Source: a bacterium (GTDB lineage Bacteria; Sysuimicrobiota; Sysuimicrobiia; Sysuimicrobiales; Segetimicrobiaceae). From it: a DNA stretch of 35,379 nt. Below are positions 24,279-31,909 of the stretch, piece by piece. Every line of letters starts with the position of its first letter. Within the stretch, counting starts at the first letter, position 1. Both the position numbers and the translations under genes were made by a program. The notes below the pieces were generated by a model, which saw only the letters and a list, made by a program, of their open reading frames with translations, had not been told where the DNA came from and searched no databases. Where the stretch lies: contig DATGJN010000118.1 of assembly GCA_035295165.1 (NCBI GenBank), forward strand, positions 1 to 35,379, in the 5' to 3' direction.

Positions 24279-25289
24279 TCACGTCGCCGCGACCGGACGG
24301 CGCGCGAGCGCGACCGCGACGCCCGCGAGCAGCAGCACGGCGAGCACCGACGCGGCCGCGATCGGCCAGCGATCGTCTGACGCGGGCAGCCCGTCGAGCG
24401 TGATTGTGAGCTGCCCGCCGGCCGGCACCGGGCCAGCCGACCAGCGCGCGAAGCGCCGGCCCGCGTCCGTCACCTCGGCCCCGGCGCGAAACCCCGGCCC
24501 GGAGAGCCGCACCGACGGATCGCCCACCAGCACCTCGACGTCGGTCGCACCGTACGGCAGCACCCAGGGCCAGGCGAACCGGCGGGTGCGCGGCTCCAGG
24601 CCGAACGCGTACCCGACCTGCATCGCGCCCGGCAGCACCGGGATCGTGTCCGTGATGGCGCGATCGGTGAGCCGGGGGGCGCGCCAGCCTCCGATGAACT
24701 CGACCGCCTCCGCGCCACGCGGCAACGGAAACACGAGCGGATCGTCCTCGGTGACGAGGACCGCGCGGTCGCTACCGTTCACGAGGCGCTGGACCACGCT
24801 GACGCGCACCGCCCCGCGCACCGTGTCCACGACCGCGAACATCACGGTGCCGCGGACGATCGTGCGGTCACGCGTGGACTCGTACACAGCGAGCTCAACT
24901 GTGCGCGTCGGCGCGGCAGGCGTCAGGAGCACGCGCGTCTCATACGGCACGCCGCCGTACGCGGTCCGCACAAGAAACACGCGCACGCCGCCGACCGGCA
25001 GCGCCCGGAACGAGAATCGGCCGGCGTTGTCGGTGACCGTCCGCCGCTCCGAGGACGAGCCGCGCTCCACGATCTCGAGGCTCACCGGCTGGCTGCCGAG
25101 CGGGTGCACCGGGGGGGTGTGCTGCACGACCGCGCCCTGGATCCCTCCGATGGGGCCCGCCTCGGGGGCGACCGCGCCGGACGGCGCCGCGGCCCCCGAA
25201 GGGACCCACAGCGACGCCGCGACGCACAGAAGGAGGGCCGTTCCGGCCCCCCTTCGTGAAGGACGCAGCGACGCGCGCGCGTCTGGCAC
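24279..25289 (-). CDS. Secreted, C-terminally anchored protein with carboxypeptidase-regulatory-like domain
   Basis: A 336-residue exported protein. A basic N-terminus and hydrophobic stretch (about 14-35) make a signal peptide. A beta-rich segment (about 46-125) with ERRTVTDNAGRFSFRALPVGGVRVFLVRTAYGG resembles the carboxypeptidase regulatory-like (transthyretin-type) fold. A second beta-rich region follows, and a C-terminal membrane helix (about 308-328) ends in a basic tail. The GTG at 25289 has GAGG six bases upstream, overlapping the end of the ccmI-like gene; an open frame continues upstream but is antisense-like there. It closes the ccm operon. Its role is unknown; cytochrome handling at the membrane surface is a guess from position. 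Confidence 0.75.
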   Translation of the reverse strand: MPDARASLRPSRRGAGTALLLCVAASLWVPSGAAAPSGAVAPEAGPIGGIQGAVVQHTPPVHPLGSQPVSLEIVERGSSSERRTVTDNAGRFSFRALPVGGVRVFLVRTAYGGVPYETRVLLTPAAPTRTVELAVYESTRDRTIVRGTVMFAVVDTVRGAVRVSVVQRLVNGSDRAVLVTEDDPLVFPLPRGAEAVEFIGGWRAPRLTDRAITDTIPVLPGAMQVGYAFGLEPRTRRFAWPWVLPYGATDVEVLVGDPSVRLSGPGFRAGAEVTDAGRRFARWSAGPVPAGGQLTITLDGLPASDDRWPIAAASVLAVLLLAGVAVALARRPVAAT

Positions 25290-25297
25290 CCTGCGCC

Positions 25298-25603
25298 TCA
25301 GGTCGGCCGCTCCGCTCCGGCAGGCGCCGCGCGGTCCGCGGCAAGCGCATCGAGGCGGCGCAGCACGGCGACCGCCTCGGCCTGATACCGCGCGCGGAGC
25401 GCGGCGTAGTCCGCCTCGTCCAGCTTGCCGGTGTCGCGATCGAGCTCGATTTCCCGCAGCGCCCGATACGCCGCCTCGCGCGCGTGCAACAACCGGTCGC
25501 GCTCGGCCTCCCACGCCGGCGCGGCCGCGGGCCGCCACAGCGGCGCCAGGACGAACGCCGCCGCCGCGCACGCCAGGACGACGAGCGCCACCCCCAGCGT
25601 CAC
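25298..25603 (-). CDS. CcmI-like cytochrome c biogenesis protein (short)
   Basis: A 101-residue protein: one N-terminal membrane helix (about 2-23), then a charged alpha-helical segment with REAAYRALREIELDRDTGKLDEADYAALRARYQAEA. This pattern matches the N-terminal part of CcmI/CycH, where the helix and coiled region contact the heme lyase, but the TPR domain of full CcmI is absent. The GTG at 25603 overlaps the ccmF stop (GTGA). Similar short proteins accompany ccmF in other lineages. In the known system CcmI presents apocytochrome; here that is inferred only. Confidence 0.75.
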   Translation of the reverse strand: MTLGVALVVLACAAAAFVLAPLWRPAAAPAWEAERDRLLHAREAAYRALREIELDRDTGKLDEADYAALRARYQAEAVAVLRRLDALAADRAAPAGAERPT

Positions 25604-27582
25604 TCGCCGGCGCTCCACGCGCCGCGGAACGCCGGCGCGCCCTCCGGGACCGCGCGCCGCTCCGGGATCATCGCGATGACGGCCCCGAGCGTCACCACCA
25701 GCCCGCCCGCCCACATCCACGAGACCAGCGGGTTGACGAGCAGCCGCAGCGTCGCCCGGCCGTCCTGGGTCCATCCGGCGAGAATCACGTACAGGTCGTC
25801 GCGCGGGGTACTGCGGAGCGCGACGTCGGTCGTGGCGTCGCCCGCGAGATAGAGGCTTCGCCGCGCCGCGAACGGCCCGAGATCGCGGGTCCCCTCGAAG
25901 ACGCGCAGCGCCGCGGCGATCACGAGCGCGCCGGCCCGGGTGGACTGCGACAGACCGTCGAACCGCACCCGGTACTCGCCGACGGCCGCCGTCTCGCCGG
26001 GCGCCAGCGTCGCGACGCGTTGCGTCGAGAACACCGAGGACCCCGTGACCCCGCAGAACAACAGTAGGATCCCGAGGTGCACGATGTATCCGCCGTAGCG
26101 GCGCCGGTTGTGCGCGACGAGCGCCACGAGCGCGCGCACCGGGCCCTCGGCGCGGTGGGCGCGCCGCACGCGGACGCCCCGCACCCCCTCCGCCGCGACC
26201 GTCGCCGCGACGAACCCGCACAGCACGAACGCCAACACCGCCCCGGGGGCGCGCACGCCCGCGGCGAGGAGCACGACCCCGAGCACGACCCCGGCTGCCG
26301 CGGGGAGCTGAATGTTGCGCCGCAGGGTGTCCGCGGACGCACGCCGCCACGCGATCAGCGGCCCGATCCCCATCAGCACGAGGAGACCGAACGCGATCGG
26401 CACGACGATGTGGTCGAAGAACGGCGGGCCCACGTTGATCGCCCGGCCCGTCAGCACGGCCGACACGATCGGGAACACCGTCCCGAGGAACACCGAGAAC
26501 GCGACGGCGAGGAACAGCACATTGTTCAACAGGAACGCGCTCTCGCGCGACAGCGTCGCGTCCAGCTCGTTCCGGCTGCGCAGCTCGTCCCACCGCCACG
26601 CGGCGAGGCCGAACGCGACCAGCAGCGCCAGCGCCAGGAACCCCAGGAAGAACGCGCCGAGCGGAGACTGGGTGAACGAGTGGATGCTGCTCAGCACGCC
26701 GCTGCGCGTCAGGAACGTCCCGAAGATCGACAGCCCGAACGCGAGGATGACGAGCACCACGTTCCACCGCGTCAGCATCTCGCGGCGCTCCTGAATCATC
26801 ACCGAGTGGAGAAACGCCGTCGCCACGAGCCACGGCATCAGGGCGGCGTTCTCGACCGGGTCCCACGCCCAGTACCCGCCCCACCCCAGCACGACATACG
26901 ACCACTTGGCCCCGAACATCAGGCCCATGGTCAGGCAGTACCACGCCCACAGCATCCACCGCCGCGCCAGCAGCACGCCCGCGTCCCCCGACGGCCCCGA
27001 GAGGAGCGCCGCGATCACGATCGCGAACGGCACGGTCAGCCCCACGAACCCCAGGTAGAGGGTCGGCGGGTGAATCGCCATCCACGGGTTCAGCAGCAGC
27101 GGGTTCATGCCGCGGCCGTCGGCCGGCGGGAACGACGACGTCGCAAACGGCGGCGTGATGAACGCCAGCATGAACAGGAAGAACACCGAAACGCCGGCGC
27201 ACACGGCGACCAGCCCCGGCAGCAGCGGCGGCCGCTGCCGCCCGACGCTCCGCAGCGCCAGCAGCGTGTACCCGGAGAGCAGCAACGCCCACAACAGGAG
27301 CGAGCCCTCCATCCCGCCCCAAAACGACGTCAGGTCGTAGAAGAACGGCTGGGCGTCGCTGACGTGCGACACGACGTACTGAAACGCGTAGTCGCGCGTG
27401 CCGAGCGCCGTCCACAGCACTGCGGCCGCCACGCCTTCGAGGGCGGCAACCGCGACGAGCGCGCGGGACGCGCTCCGGACGATTTCCGGGCGACGGGCGC
27501 GCGCGCCGAGCGCCGCCGCGACCATCGCGTACAGCGCGAGGACCAGCGCGCCGAGCAGCGAAAACCGGCCGAGGTCAGCCAC
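25600..27582 (-). CDS. ccmF: Heme lyase subunit CcmF
   Basis: A 660-residue polytopic protein of the CcmF family, which ligates heme to apocytochrome c. The tryptophan-rich WWD motif appears as WGGYWAWDPVENAALMPWL, flanked by conserved regions FFYDLTSFWGGMEGSLLLW and MAIHPPTLYLGFVGLTVPF. About fourteen hydrophobic helices with a large extracellular loop near the C-terminus fit the family. The start is a GTG at 27582, 15 bases after the ccmE stop, without a clear ribosome binding site. The end overlaps the ccmI-like gene. Confidence 0.95.
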   Translation of the reverse strand: MADLGRFSLLGALVLALYAMVAAALGARARRPEIVRSASRALVAVAALEGVAAAVLWTALGTRDYAFQYVVSHVSDAQPFFYDLTSFWGGMEGSLLLWALLLSGYTLLALRSVGRQRPPLLPGLVAVCAGVSVFFLFMLAFITPPFATSSFPPADGRGMNPLLLNPWMAIHPPTLYLGFVGLTVPFAIVIAALLSGPSGDAGVLLARRWMLWAWYCLTMGLMFGAKWSYVVLGWGGYWAWDPVENAALMPWLVATAFLHSVMIQERREMLTRWNVVLVILAFGLSIFGTFLTRSGVLSSIHSFTQSPLGAFFLGFLALALLVAFGLAAWRWDELRSRNELDATLSRESAFLLNNVLFLAVAFSVFLGTVFPIVSAVLTGRAINVGPPFFDHIVVPIAFGLLVLMGIGPLIAWRRASADTLRRNIQLPAAAGVVLGVVLLAAGVRAPGAVLAFVLCGFVAATVAAEGVRGVRVRRAHRAEGPVRALVALVAHNRRRYGGYIVHLGILLLFCGVTGSSVFSTQRVATLAPGETAAVGEYRVRFDGLSQSTRAGALVIAAALRVFEGTRDLGPFAARRSLYLAGDATTDVALRSTPRDDLYVILAGWTQDGRATLRLLVNPLVSWMWAGGLVVTLGAVIAMIPERRAVPEGAPAFRGAWSAGE

Positions 27583-27597
27583 GGGTCGCGGCCGCGG

Positions 27598-28014
27598 TCA
27601 TTGCGGCGTCTTCGGATCCGCCGGATTGTACTTCGTCGGACATTTCGCGAGCAGGGTGGTGGCGTCGAACGTCCCGCTGCGGTCGAGGCTCCCTTCCACA
27701 ACCACCTGGCGGCCCTCCGCGAAGATATCCGGCACCACGCCGGCGTAGGTCACGGGCAGCGCGTGTTGCCCGTCCGTGACCACAAATCGCAGGTGCCGGT
27801 GCGCCGCGTCCCACCGGATCGTGCCGGGCGCCACGGTACCGCCGAGCCGCACGCGGTCCGTCGCCGTGCCCGGCGCGCGCTGCTCGAGTTCGCCGACCGT
27901 GACCCAATACGTGGCTCCCTGCTGGATGCCCCCGTACACGAGATACGCGAGCGACAGCACAATCGCCACGGCGCCCGTTACGAACACGACCGTGCGCCGC
28001 ACGCCGTGTTTCAT
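27598..28014 (-). CDS. ccmE: Heme chaperone CcmE, CxxxY type
   Basis: A 138-residue CcmE: one N-terminal membrane helix (about 8-29) and an OB-fold domain with VRLGGTVAPGTIRWD, LRFVVTDGQHALPVTYAGVVPDIFAEGRQVVVEG. Canonical CcmE binds heme covalently through His in an HxxxY motif. Here the site reads AKCPTKYNP, with C125 and Y129, so the His is replaced by Cys (CxxxY type). CxxxY-type CcmE proteins are known, for example from Desulfovibrio, in systems that lack CcmH and CcmG. Neither ccmG nor ccmH is seen in this window, which fits. The gene lies 55 bases after ccmD. Confidence 0.93.
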   Translation of the reverse strand: MKHGVRRTVVFVTGAVAIVLSLAYLVYGGIQQGATYWVTVGELEQRAPGTATDRVRLGGTVAPGTIRWDAAHRHLRFVVTDGQHALPVTYAGVVPDIFAEGRQVVVEGSLDRSGTFDATTLLAKCPTKYNPADPKTPQ

Positions 28015-28069
28015 GCCGCCCCGCCCACGGACGCCCCCACCTGCGAGGCCGCGCCCGGCGCCTGCGCGC

Positions 28070-28252
28070 TCATCCGCGCAGCCCGGTTCCGTGCGAGGAC
28101 GCGCCCGCCCGCGGCGGGGTACCGCCTGAGCGCGACCGTTCGATCAGCTCCCCAAGCTCCCGTTCGAGCCGCCGGCTCCGCTGCACGAGCCCGTACACAT
28201 AGATGAACAGCCCGATCCACACGACCGCAAACGCCCAGAACAGGTACGTCAT
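28070..28252 (-). CDS. ccmD: CcmD-like small membrane protein
   Basis: A 60-residue protein with one N-terminal helix (MTYLFWAFAVVWIGLFIYVYGL) followed by a basic, charged tail (QRSRRLERELGELIERS), the typical CcmD layout. In the known system CcmD helps release holo-CcmE from the CcmABC complex. The ATG at 28252 lies four bases after the ccmC stop, and ccmE follows. Sequence identity within this family is low, so order and topology carry the assignment. Confidence 0.8.
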   Translation of the reverse strand: MTYLFWAFAVVWIGLFIYVYGLVQRSRRLERELGELIERSRSGGTPPRAGASSHGTGLRG

Positions 28253-28256
28253 GCGC

Positions 28257-28943
28257 TCACGCGCCTTCGTCGGCGAACGCCTGCAGCCGAGTTTCGAGCA
28301 TGCCGAGCCGGATCCGCGCACGCACGAGCACCACGTAGAAGAGGCTCCACGCCGCCAGGCCGGCGAGCAGCGCCCACGCCATCGACGGGGCGAGCCCGAC
28401 GCTGTGCGTGGTGAAGATCACGGGGCTGAGCGCGCGCAGGTAGCGCGCCGACAGCCAGACGAGCGGCACGTCCACGAACCCGACGATCGCGAACACGGCC
28501 GCAAACCGAGCCTGCCGTGGGTCGTCGCCGGCGGCCGCGCGCAGCACGAGATAGCCGGTGTAGATCAGCCACAGAATGAGGTACGTCACGAGCTGCGGGT
28601 CCCACGTCCACCACGTCCCCCACACCGGGCGTGCCCACAGGGATCCCGTGATGATCACCAACGTCGCAAACAGGACGCCGATCTCCGCCGCGGACGCGCT
28701 TGCCACGTCCCACTCCCGCCGGCCGGTTCGCAGGTAGCGCACCCCAGCCCAGCACGCGTGGCCGAACGCGACGAAGCCCACCCACGCGAGCGGCAGGTGC
28801 ACGTAGAAGATGCGCTGGATGTCCCCCATCACCGCTTCGCGCTGAGCGTACACGAACGCGCCGTAGAGGGCGAGCAGCATCGTCGCGAAGCAGGCCCAGC
28901 CGAGCAGGCCGTCCGCGGAACGGGGCACTCGTCCGTGTGTCAT
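28257..28943 (-). CDS. ccmC: Heme handling protein CcmC
   Basis: A 228-residue membrane protein with six hydrophobic helices. The WWD motif reads WGTWWTWDPQLVTYLILWLIY, with conserved His residues in the flanking loops (IFYVHLPLAW and FTTHSVGL). CcmC presents heme to CcmE. The ATG at 28943 lies about eleven bases after a predicted transcription start; an in-frame TTG at 28970 lies at the promoter and is unlikely. It is the first gene of the ccmC-D-E-F-I group, separated from ccmAB by the importer operon. Confidence 0.94.
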   Translation of the reverse strand: MTHGRVPRSADGLLGWACFATMLLALYGAFVYAQREAVMGDIQRIFYVHLPLAWVGFVAFGHACWAGVRYLRTGRREWDVASASAAEIGVLFATLVIITGSLWARPVWGTWWTWDPQLVTYLILWLIYTGYLVLRAAAGDDPRQARFAAVFAIVGFVDVPLVWLSARYLRALSPVIFTTHSVGLAPSMAWALLAGLAAWSLFYVVLVRARIRLGMLETRLQAFADEGA

Positions 28944-28960
28944 CGCGGCATCACGCGAAA

Positions 28961-28989
28961 AGCATAGCAAACGCCTGGAGGGGTTTCAA
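28961..28989 (-). promoter_or_regulatory. Promoter for the ccmCDEF operon
   Basis: On the minus strand TTGAAA (28989-28984) is followed after 17 bases by TATGCT (28966-28961). Five and four of six bases match the sigma-70 consensus. The start of transcription would be near 28954, giving a very short leader before ccmC at 28943. Confidence 0.65.
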
Positions 28990-29017
28990 CGAACGCCGGA
29001 CTCGGCGGCACGCAACG

Positions 29018-29863
29018 TCACTGCCTGACGCGGATCACCATGTTGACGGGATTGATGAATCGGAGCGCCGTCAGCAGCAGCGCAAGGCCGGTGACCATGT
29101 AGACGACGGCCATCGCGTCGATCGCTTGGCTCGGCCGGATCCCCGCCGCGAACGCCGCGTAGTAAAGCGCGACGACGAGCGTCTGGCTCTTGGCCCCAGA
29201 CACGAGGAACGTCAGCTCGAACAGCGCGATCGCCCGCACGAGGATCAACAGCCCCGCCGCGAGCACGCCGGGGAGGGCGATCGGCAGCAGCACGCGCCGG
29301 AACACCCGCCACGGCGACGCGCCGAGCGTGCGCGCCGCCCGTTCCAGGTTCGGGTCGATCTGCTCGAAGAACGGCGTCATGATCAGCACCACGAACGGCA
29401 TCGCCGGCACGATGTTCACGATGATCACGCCTGCAAGCGACCCGCCGAGGCGGGCCGTGTACAGCATCGCAGCCAGCGGGATCCCGTAGGTGATGGGGGG
29501 CACCAGCATCGGAAGGATCAACAACAGCAGGAGCAGCGGTCGCCCCGGAAAGGCCCGCCGCGCCAGGACATACGCCGCCGGCACCCCAAGCGCGAGACTC
29601 ACGATCGTCACGGTCAACCCCACGACAATCGTGATCGCCAGGACGTAGCCGAGGTCGAACTCGGCAATGGCAAACCGGTACCACTTCGTCGTGTACGCGT
29701 CGGGCAGCCACCCGCCGAACCACGTCGAGGCGATCGAGTTGAGGAACGCCGAGAGGAAGATGCCGGCCACGAGCACGGCAAACGCGCCGACGAGCGCATA
29801 CACCCACCAACTCGGGCCGCCGCCCGCGTGGGCGCGGCGCGGGCGCGCGACGGACCGGTTCAT
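29018..29863 (-). CDS. ABC importer permease (PotC/FbpB-like)
   Basis: A 281-residue inner-membrane permease with six helices. The EAA-like loop reads EQIDPNLERAARTLGASPWRVFRRVLLPIALPG, which couples to the ATPase. Similarity is to the second permease of spermidine/putrescine, iron(III) and phosphonate-type importers. The ATG at 29863 overlaps the stop of the first permease gene (ATGA). A much longer open frame continues upstream but is an alternative frame of the other transporter genes. The substrate cannot be told from the permease. Confidence 0.9.
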   Translation of the reverse strand: MNRSVARPRRAHAGGGPSWWVYALVGAFAVLVAGIFLSAFLNSIASTWFGGWLPDAYTTKWYRFAIAEFDLGYVLAITIVVGLTVTIVSLALGVPAAYVLARRAFPGRPLLLLLLILPMLVPPITYGIPLAAMLYTARLGGSLAGVIIVNIVPAMPFVVLIMTPFFEQIDPNLERAARTLGASPWRVFRRVLLPIALPGVLAAGLLILVRAIALFELTFLVSGAKSQTLVVALYYAAFAAGIRPSQAIDAMAVVYMVTGLALLLTALRFINPVNMVIRVRQ

Positions 29864-30777
29864 CCGCGTCCTCCGATCGTGGGGCCCTGGTAGGCACGGT
29901 TCCGTGCCGCCAGCACGAGCGCCACGAAGACGAGCTCGATCGCGGCCATCACCATCGCGATCGCGGACGCCTGCGGGTAGTCGAAACGCTCGTACGCCGC
30001 CTGCCACGCGGCGAGCGCGATGACGCGTGTCTCGCCGGCGGGTTGACCGACCAGCACCGCCGATGGGAATACCGAGAACGTCGCGACGAACGACAGCGCA
30101 GCCGCTGCGGCGATACCCGGCGCGAGCAGCGGGAGCGTCACGCGCAACAGCCGCTGCCACCACCCGGCGCCGAGCGTCCGCGCCGCCTGCTCGAGCCGTG
30201 GGTCGATCCCGGACGCATACCCGAGGAGAACCAAGAACACCGCCGGGAAGTCCGAGATCATGAGCGACAGGAACACCCCGGTGTAGTTGTGCACGAACTG
30301 CACCGGCGTGCCGATGATGTGGAGCGCGAGCAGGAGCTTGTTGAGCCAGCCGGCCGGCCCGAAGAACTCGATCATCCCCTCCGCGAGCAGCACGGTGCCC
30401 AGCGTCATCGGGATCACGAGCAGCCCGGTGATCACCCGCTGCCCGGGGAGCGGGCGCCGCAGTCGGTACGCCAGCGGCAGCGCGATCAGAAGGTCGAGCA
30501 GCGTCACGGGCACGGCAAGCCGCAGCGTGTTCCAGATGGACGTCCGCTCCCGTGGGTCGCCGAAGAACACGGCGTAGTTCGCGAACGCCCCGGCCTTGGC
30601 CAGGGCACCCTGCGGATGGAGCGACAGCATCAGACCGTATGCGAACGGATAGATAAAGAGCATCAGGACGACCAGCAGCGCGGGCAGGAGCGGCAGCAAC
30701 ACGGCCCCACCTCGGCGCGCGCGCGGCGCCGGGACCGCCGCACCTTCCCCCGTCCGGTGTCGCACCGCCCGCTGCAT
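29860..30777 (-). CDS. ABC importer permease (PotB-like)
   Basis: A 305-residue permease with six membrane helices and a basic, Pro-rich N-terminus of about 30 residues. The coupling loop reads SGIDPRLEQAARTLGAGWWQRLLRVTLPLLAPG. It is the partner of the downstream permease, as in potABC-type transporters. The ATG at 30777 lies five bases after the ATPase stop. An in-frame extension to 30906 overlaps the ATPase gene and is rejected. Confidence 0.9.
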   Translation of the reverse strand: MQRAVRHRTGEGAAVPAPRARRGGAVLLPLLPALLVVLMLFIYPFAYGLMLSLHPQGALAKAGAFANYAVFFGDPRERTSIWNTLRLAVPVTLLDLLIALPLAYRLRRPLPGQRVITGLLVIPMTLGTVLLAEGMIEFFGPAGWLNKLLLALHIIGTPVQFVHNYTGVFLSLMISDFPAVFLVLLGYASGIDPRLEQAARTLGAGWWQRLLRVTLPLLAPGIAAAAALSFVATFSVFPSAVLVGQPAGETRVIALAAWQAAYERFDYPQASAIAMVMAAIELVFVALVLAARNRAYQGPTIGGRG

Positions 30778-30782
30778 GTCGC

Positions 30783-31895
30783 TCACTCGGGGGGAAACAC
30801 GAGCAACCGGTCCGGGTCCACGCGCAGAGCGACGGGCGCCCCCTGCGGCCAGCGCTCGGCCGCCCGCACGACGAAGAGGGCACTCGTGTCCGTTTCCACG
30901 CTGCACTCGAACGCGTCGCCGATGAACTCGGCGAACTCGACCCTCGCCGGCACGCCCCCCGCCGCATCACCAAGCGGCCGCAACACCACGTCCTCCGGCC
31001 GCACCGCTGCGACGGCCTCGGCGCCCGCGGCCAGATCCCCGCGCGCCGTGCCTTCGAGCCGCAGGCCGCCCAGCGCGACGACGTGGACGCGGCCGCCGCG
31101 CACCGCCTCGACCCGTACGGGAAAGAGATTGCGGTACCCGAAAAAGTTGGCCACAAAGGAGGACTGCGGATGGAGATACACGTCCTCCGGCGTCCCGACC
31201 TGCCGCAGCGTGCCGTCCTTCATCAGCGCGATGCGGTCGGACAGCGACAGCGCCTCCTCCTGGTCGTGTGTCACGTAGAAGGTGGTGAGCCCGAGGGTCT
31301 GATGCAGCCGGCGGATCTCGAGGCGCATCTCCAGCCTGAGCTTCGCATCCAGGTTGCTCAGGGGCTCGTCCATCAGCAAGAGACGGGGTTCGATGACCAG
31401 CGCGCGGGCCAACGCGACCCGCTGCTGCTGGCCGCCGCTCAGCTGCGCCGGATACCGGTCGCCCAGATCCTCGAGGTGGACGAGGGCAAGTGCCTGCGCG
31501 ACGCGGCGGCTCAACGCGTCCGGCCGCACCCCCATCATCTCGAGCCCGAACGCCACGTTGCGCCCGACTGTCAGGTGCGGGAACAGCGCATAGCTCTGGA
31601 ACACTACCCCGAACCCGCGCCGCTCCGGAGGCACGGGTGACAGGTCGTCCCCGTCGAGCAGGATCTGCCCCGCGTCGGGGTCGACCAGGCCCGCGAGGCA
31701 GTTCAGCGCGGTGCTTTTGCCGCAGCCGGAGGGCCCGAGCAGACTGATGAATTCGCCGCCGTGTACGTCGAGATCGAACGCCGAGAGCGCAACGACGTCG
31801 GCGAACCGCTTCGTCAGCCCGCGAATCTCCATGCGACCGATCTTCCGGCCAGGGGGCGCGGCCGGCGCCTCACCCCCCGGCCCGGACGGCCGCAT
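30783..31895 (-). CDS. ABC importer ATPase (PotA/FbpC-like)
   Basis: An ATP-binding subunit with Walker A GPSGCGKST (about 54-62), signature LSGGQQQR (about 152), Walker B LLLMDEPLSNLD and switch THDQEEAL, followed by a C-terminal TOBE-like domain, the layout of the PotA/FbpC/MalK group. Numbering is from the ATG at 31895 (370 residues). Other starts are the GTG at 31913, which would overlap the binding-protein stop (GTGA), and the ATG at 31832, which begins at the conserved MEIRGLTKRF. The Pro/Gly-rich N-terminal extension is unusual and may not be translated. Confidence 0.92.
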   Translation of the reverse strand: MRPSGPGGEAPAAPPGRKIGRMEIRGLTKRFADVVALSAFDLDVHGGEFISLLGPSGCGKSTALNCLAGLVDPDAGQILLDGDDLSPVPPERRGFGVVFQSYALFPHLTVGRNVAFGLEMMGVRPDALSRRVAQALALVHLEDLGDRYPAQLSGGQQQRVALARALVIEPRLLLMDEPLSNLDAKLRLEMRLEIRRLHQTLGLTTFYVTHDQEEALSLSDRIALMKDGTLRQVGTPEDVYLHPQSSFVANFFGYRNLFPVRVEAVRGGRVHVVALGGLRLEGTARGDLAAGAEAVAAVRPEDVVLRPLGDAAGGVPARVEFAEFIGDAFECSVETDTSALFVVRAAERWPQGAPVALRVDPDRLLVFPPE

Positions 31896-31909
31896 CGCCG
31901 TCTGCGCGG

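Noticed and set aside
25604-27415. Long minus frame upstream of the ccmI-like gene
   Set aside because: It overlaps ccmF in another frame and is Arg/Ala-rich without family resemblance; only the part from the GTG at 25603 is protein-like.
28011-28220. 69-residue minus frame whose stop overlaps the ccmE start
   Set aside because: Overlaps ccmD, is low complexity and has no family resemblance; the overlap alone is not enough.
29864-31156. Extension of the second permease frame to 712 residues
   Set aside because: Overlaps the first permease and ATPase genes in a shifted frame; the permease begins at the ATG at 29863.
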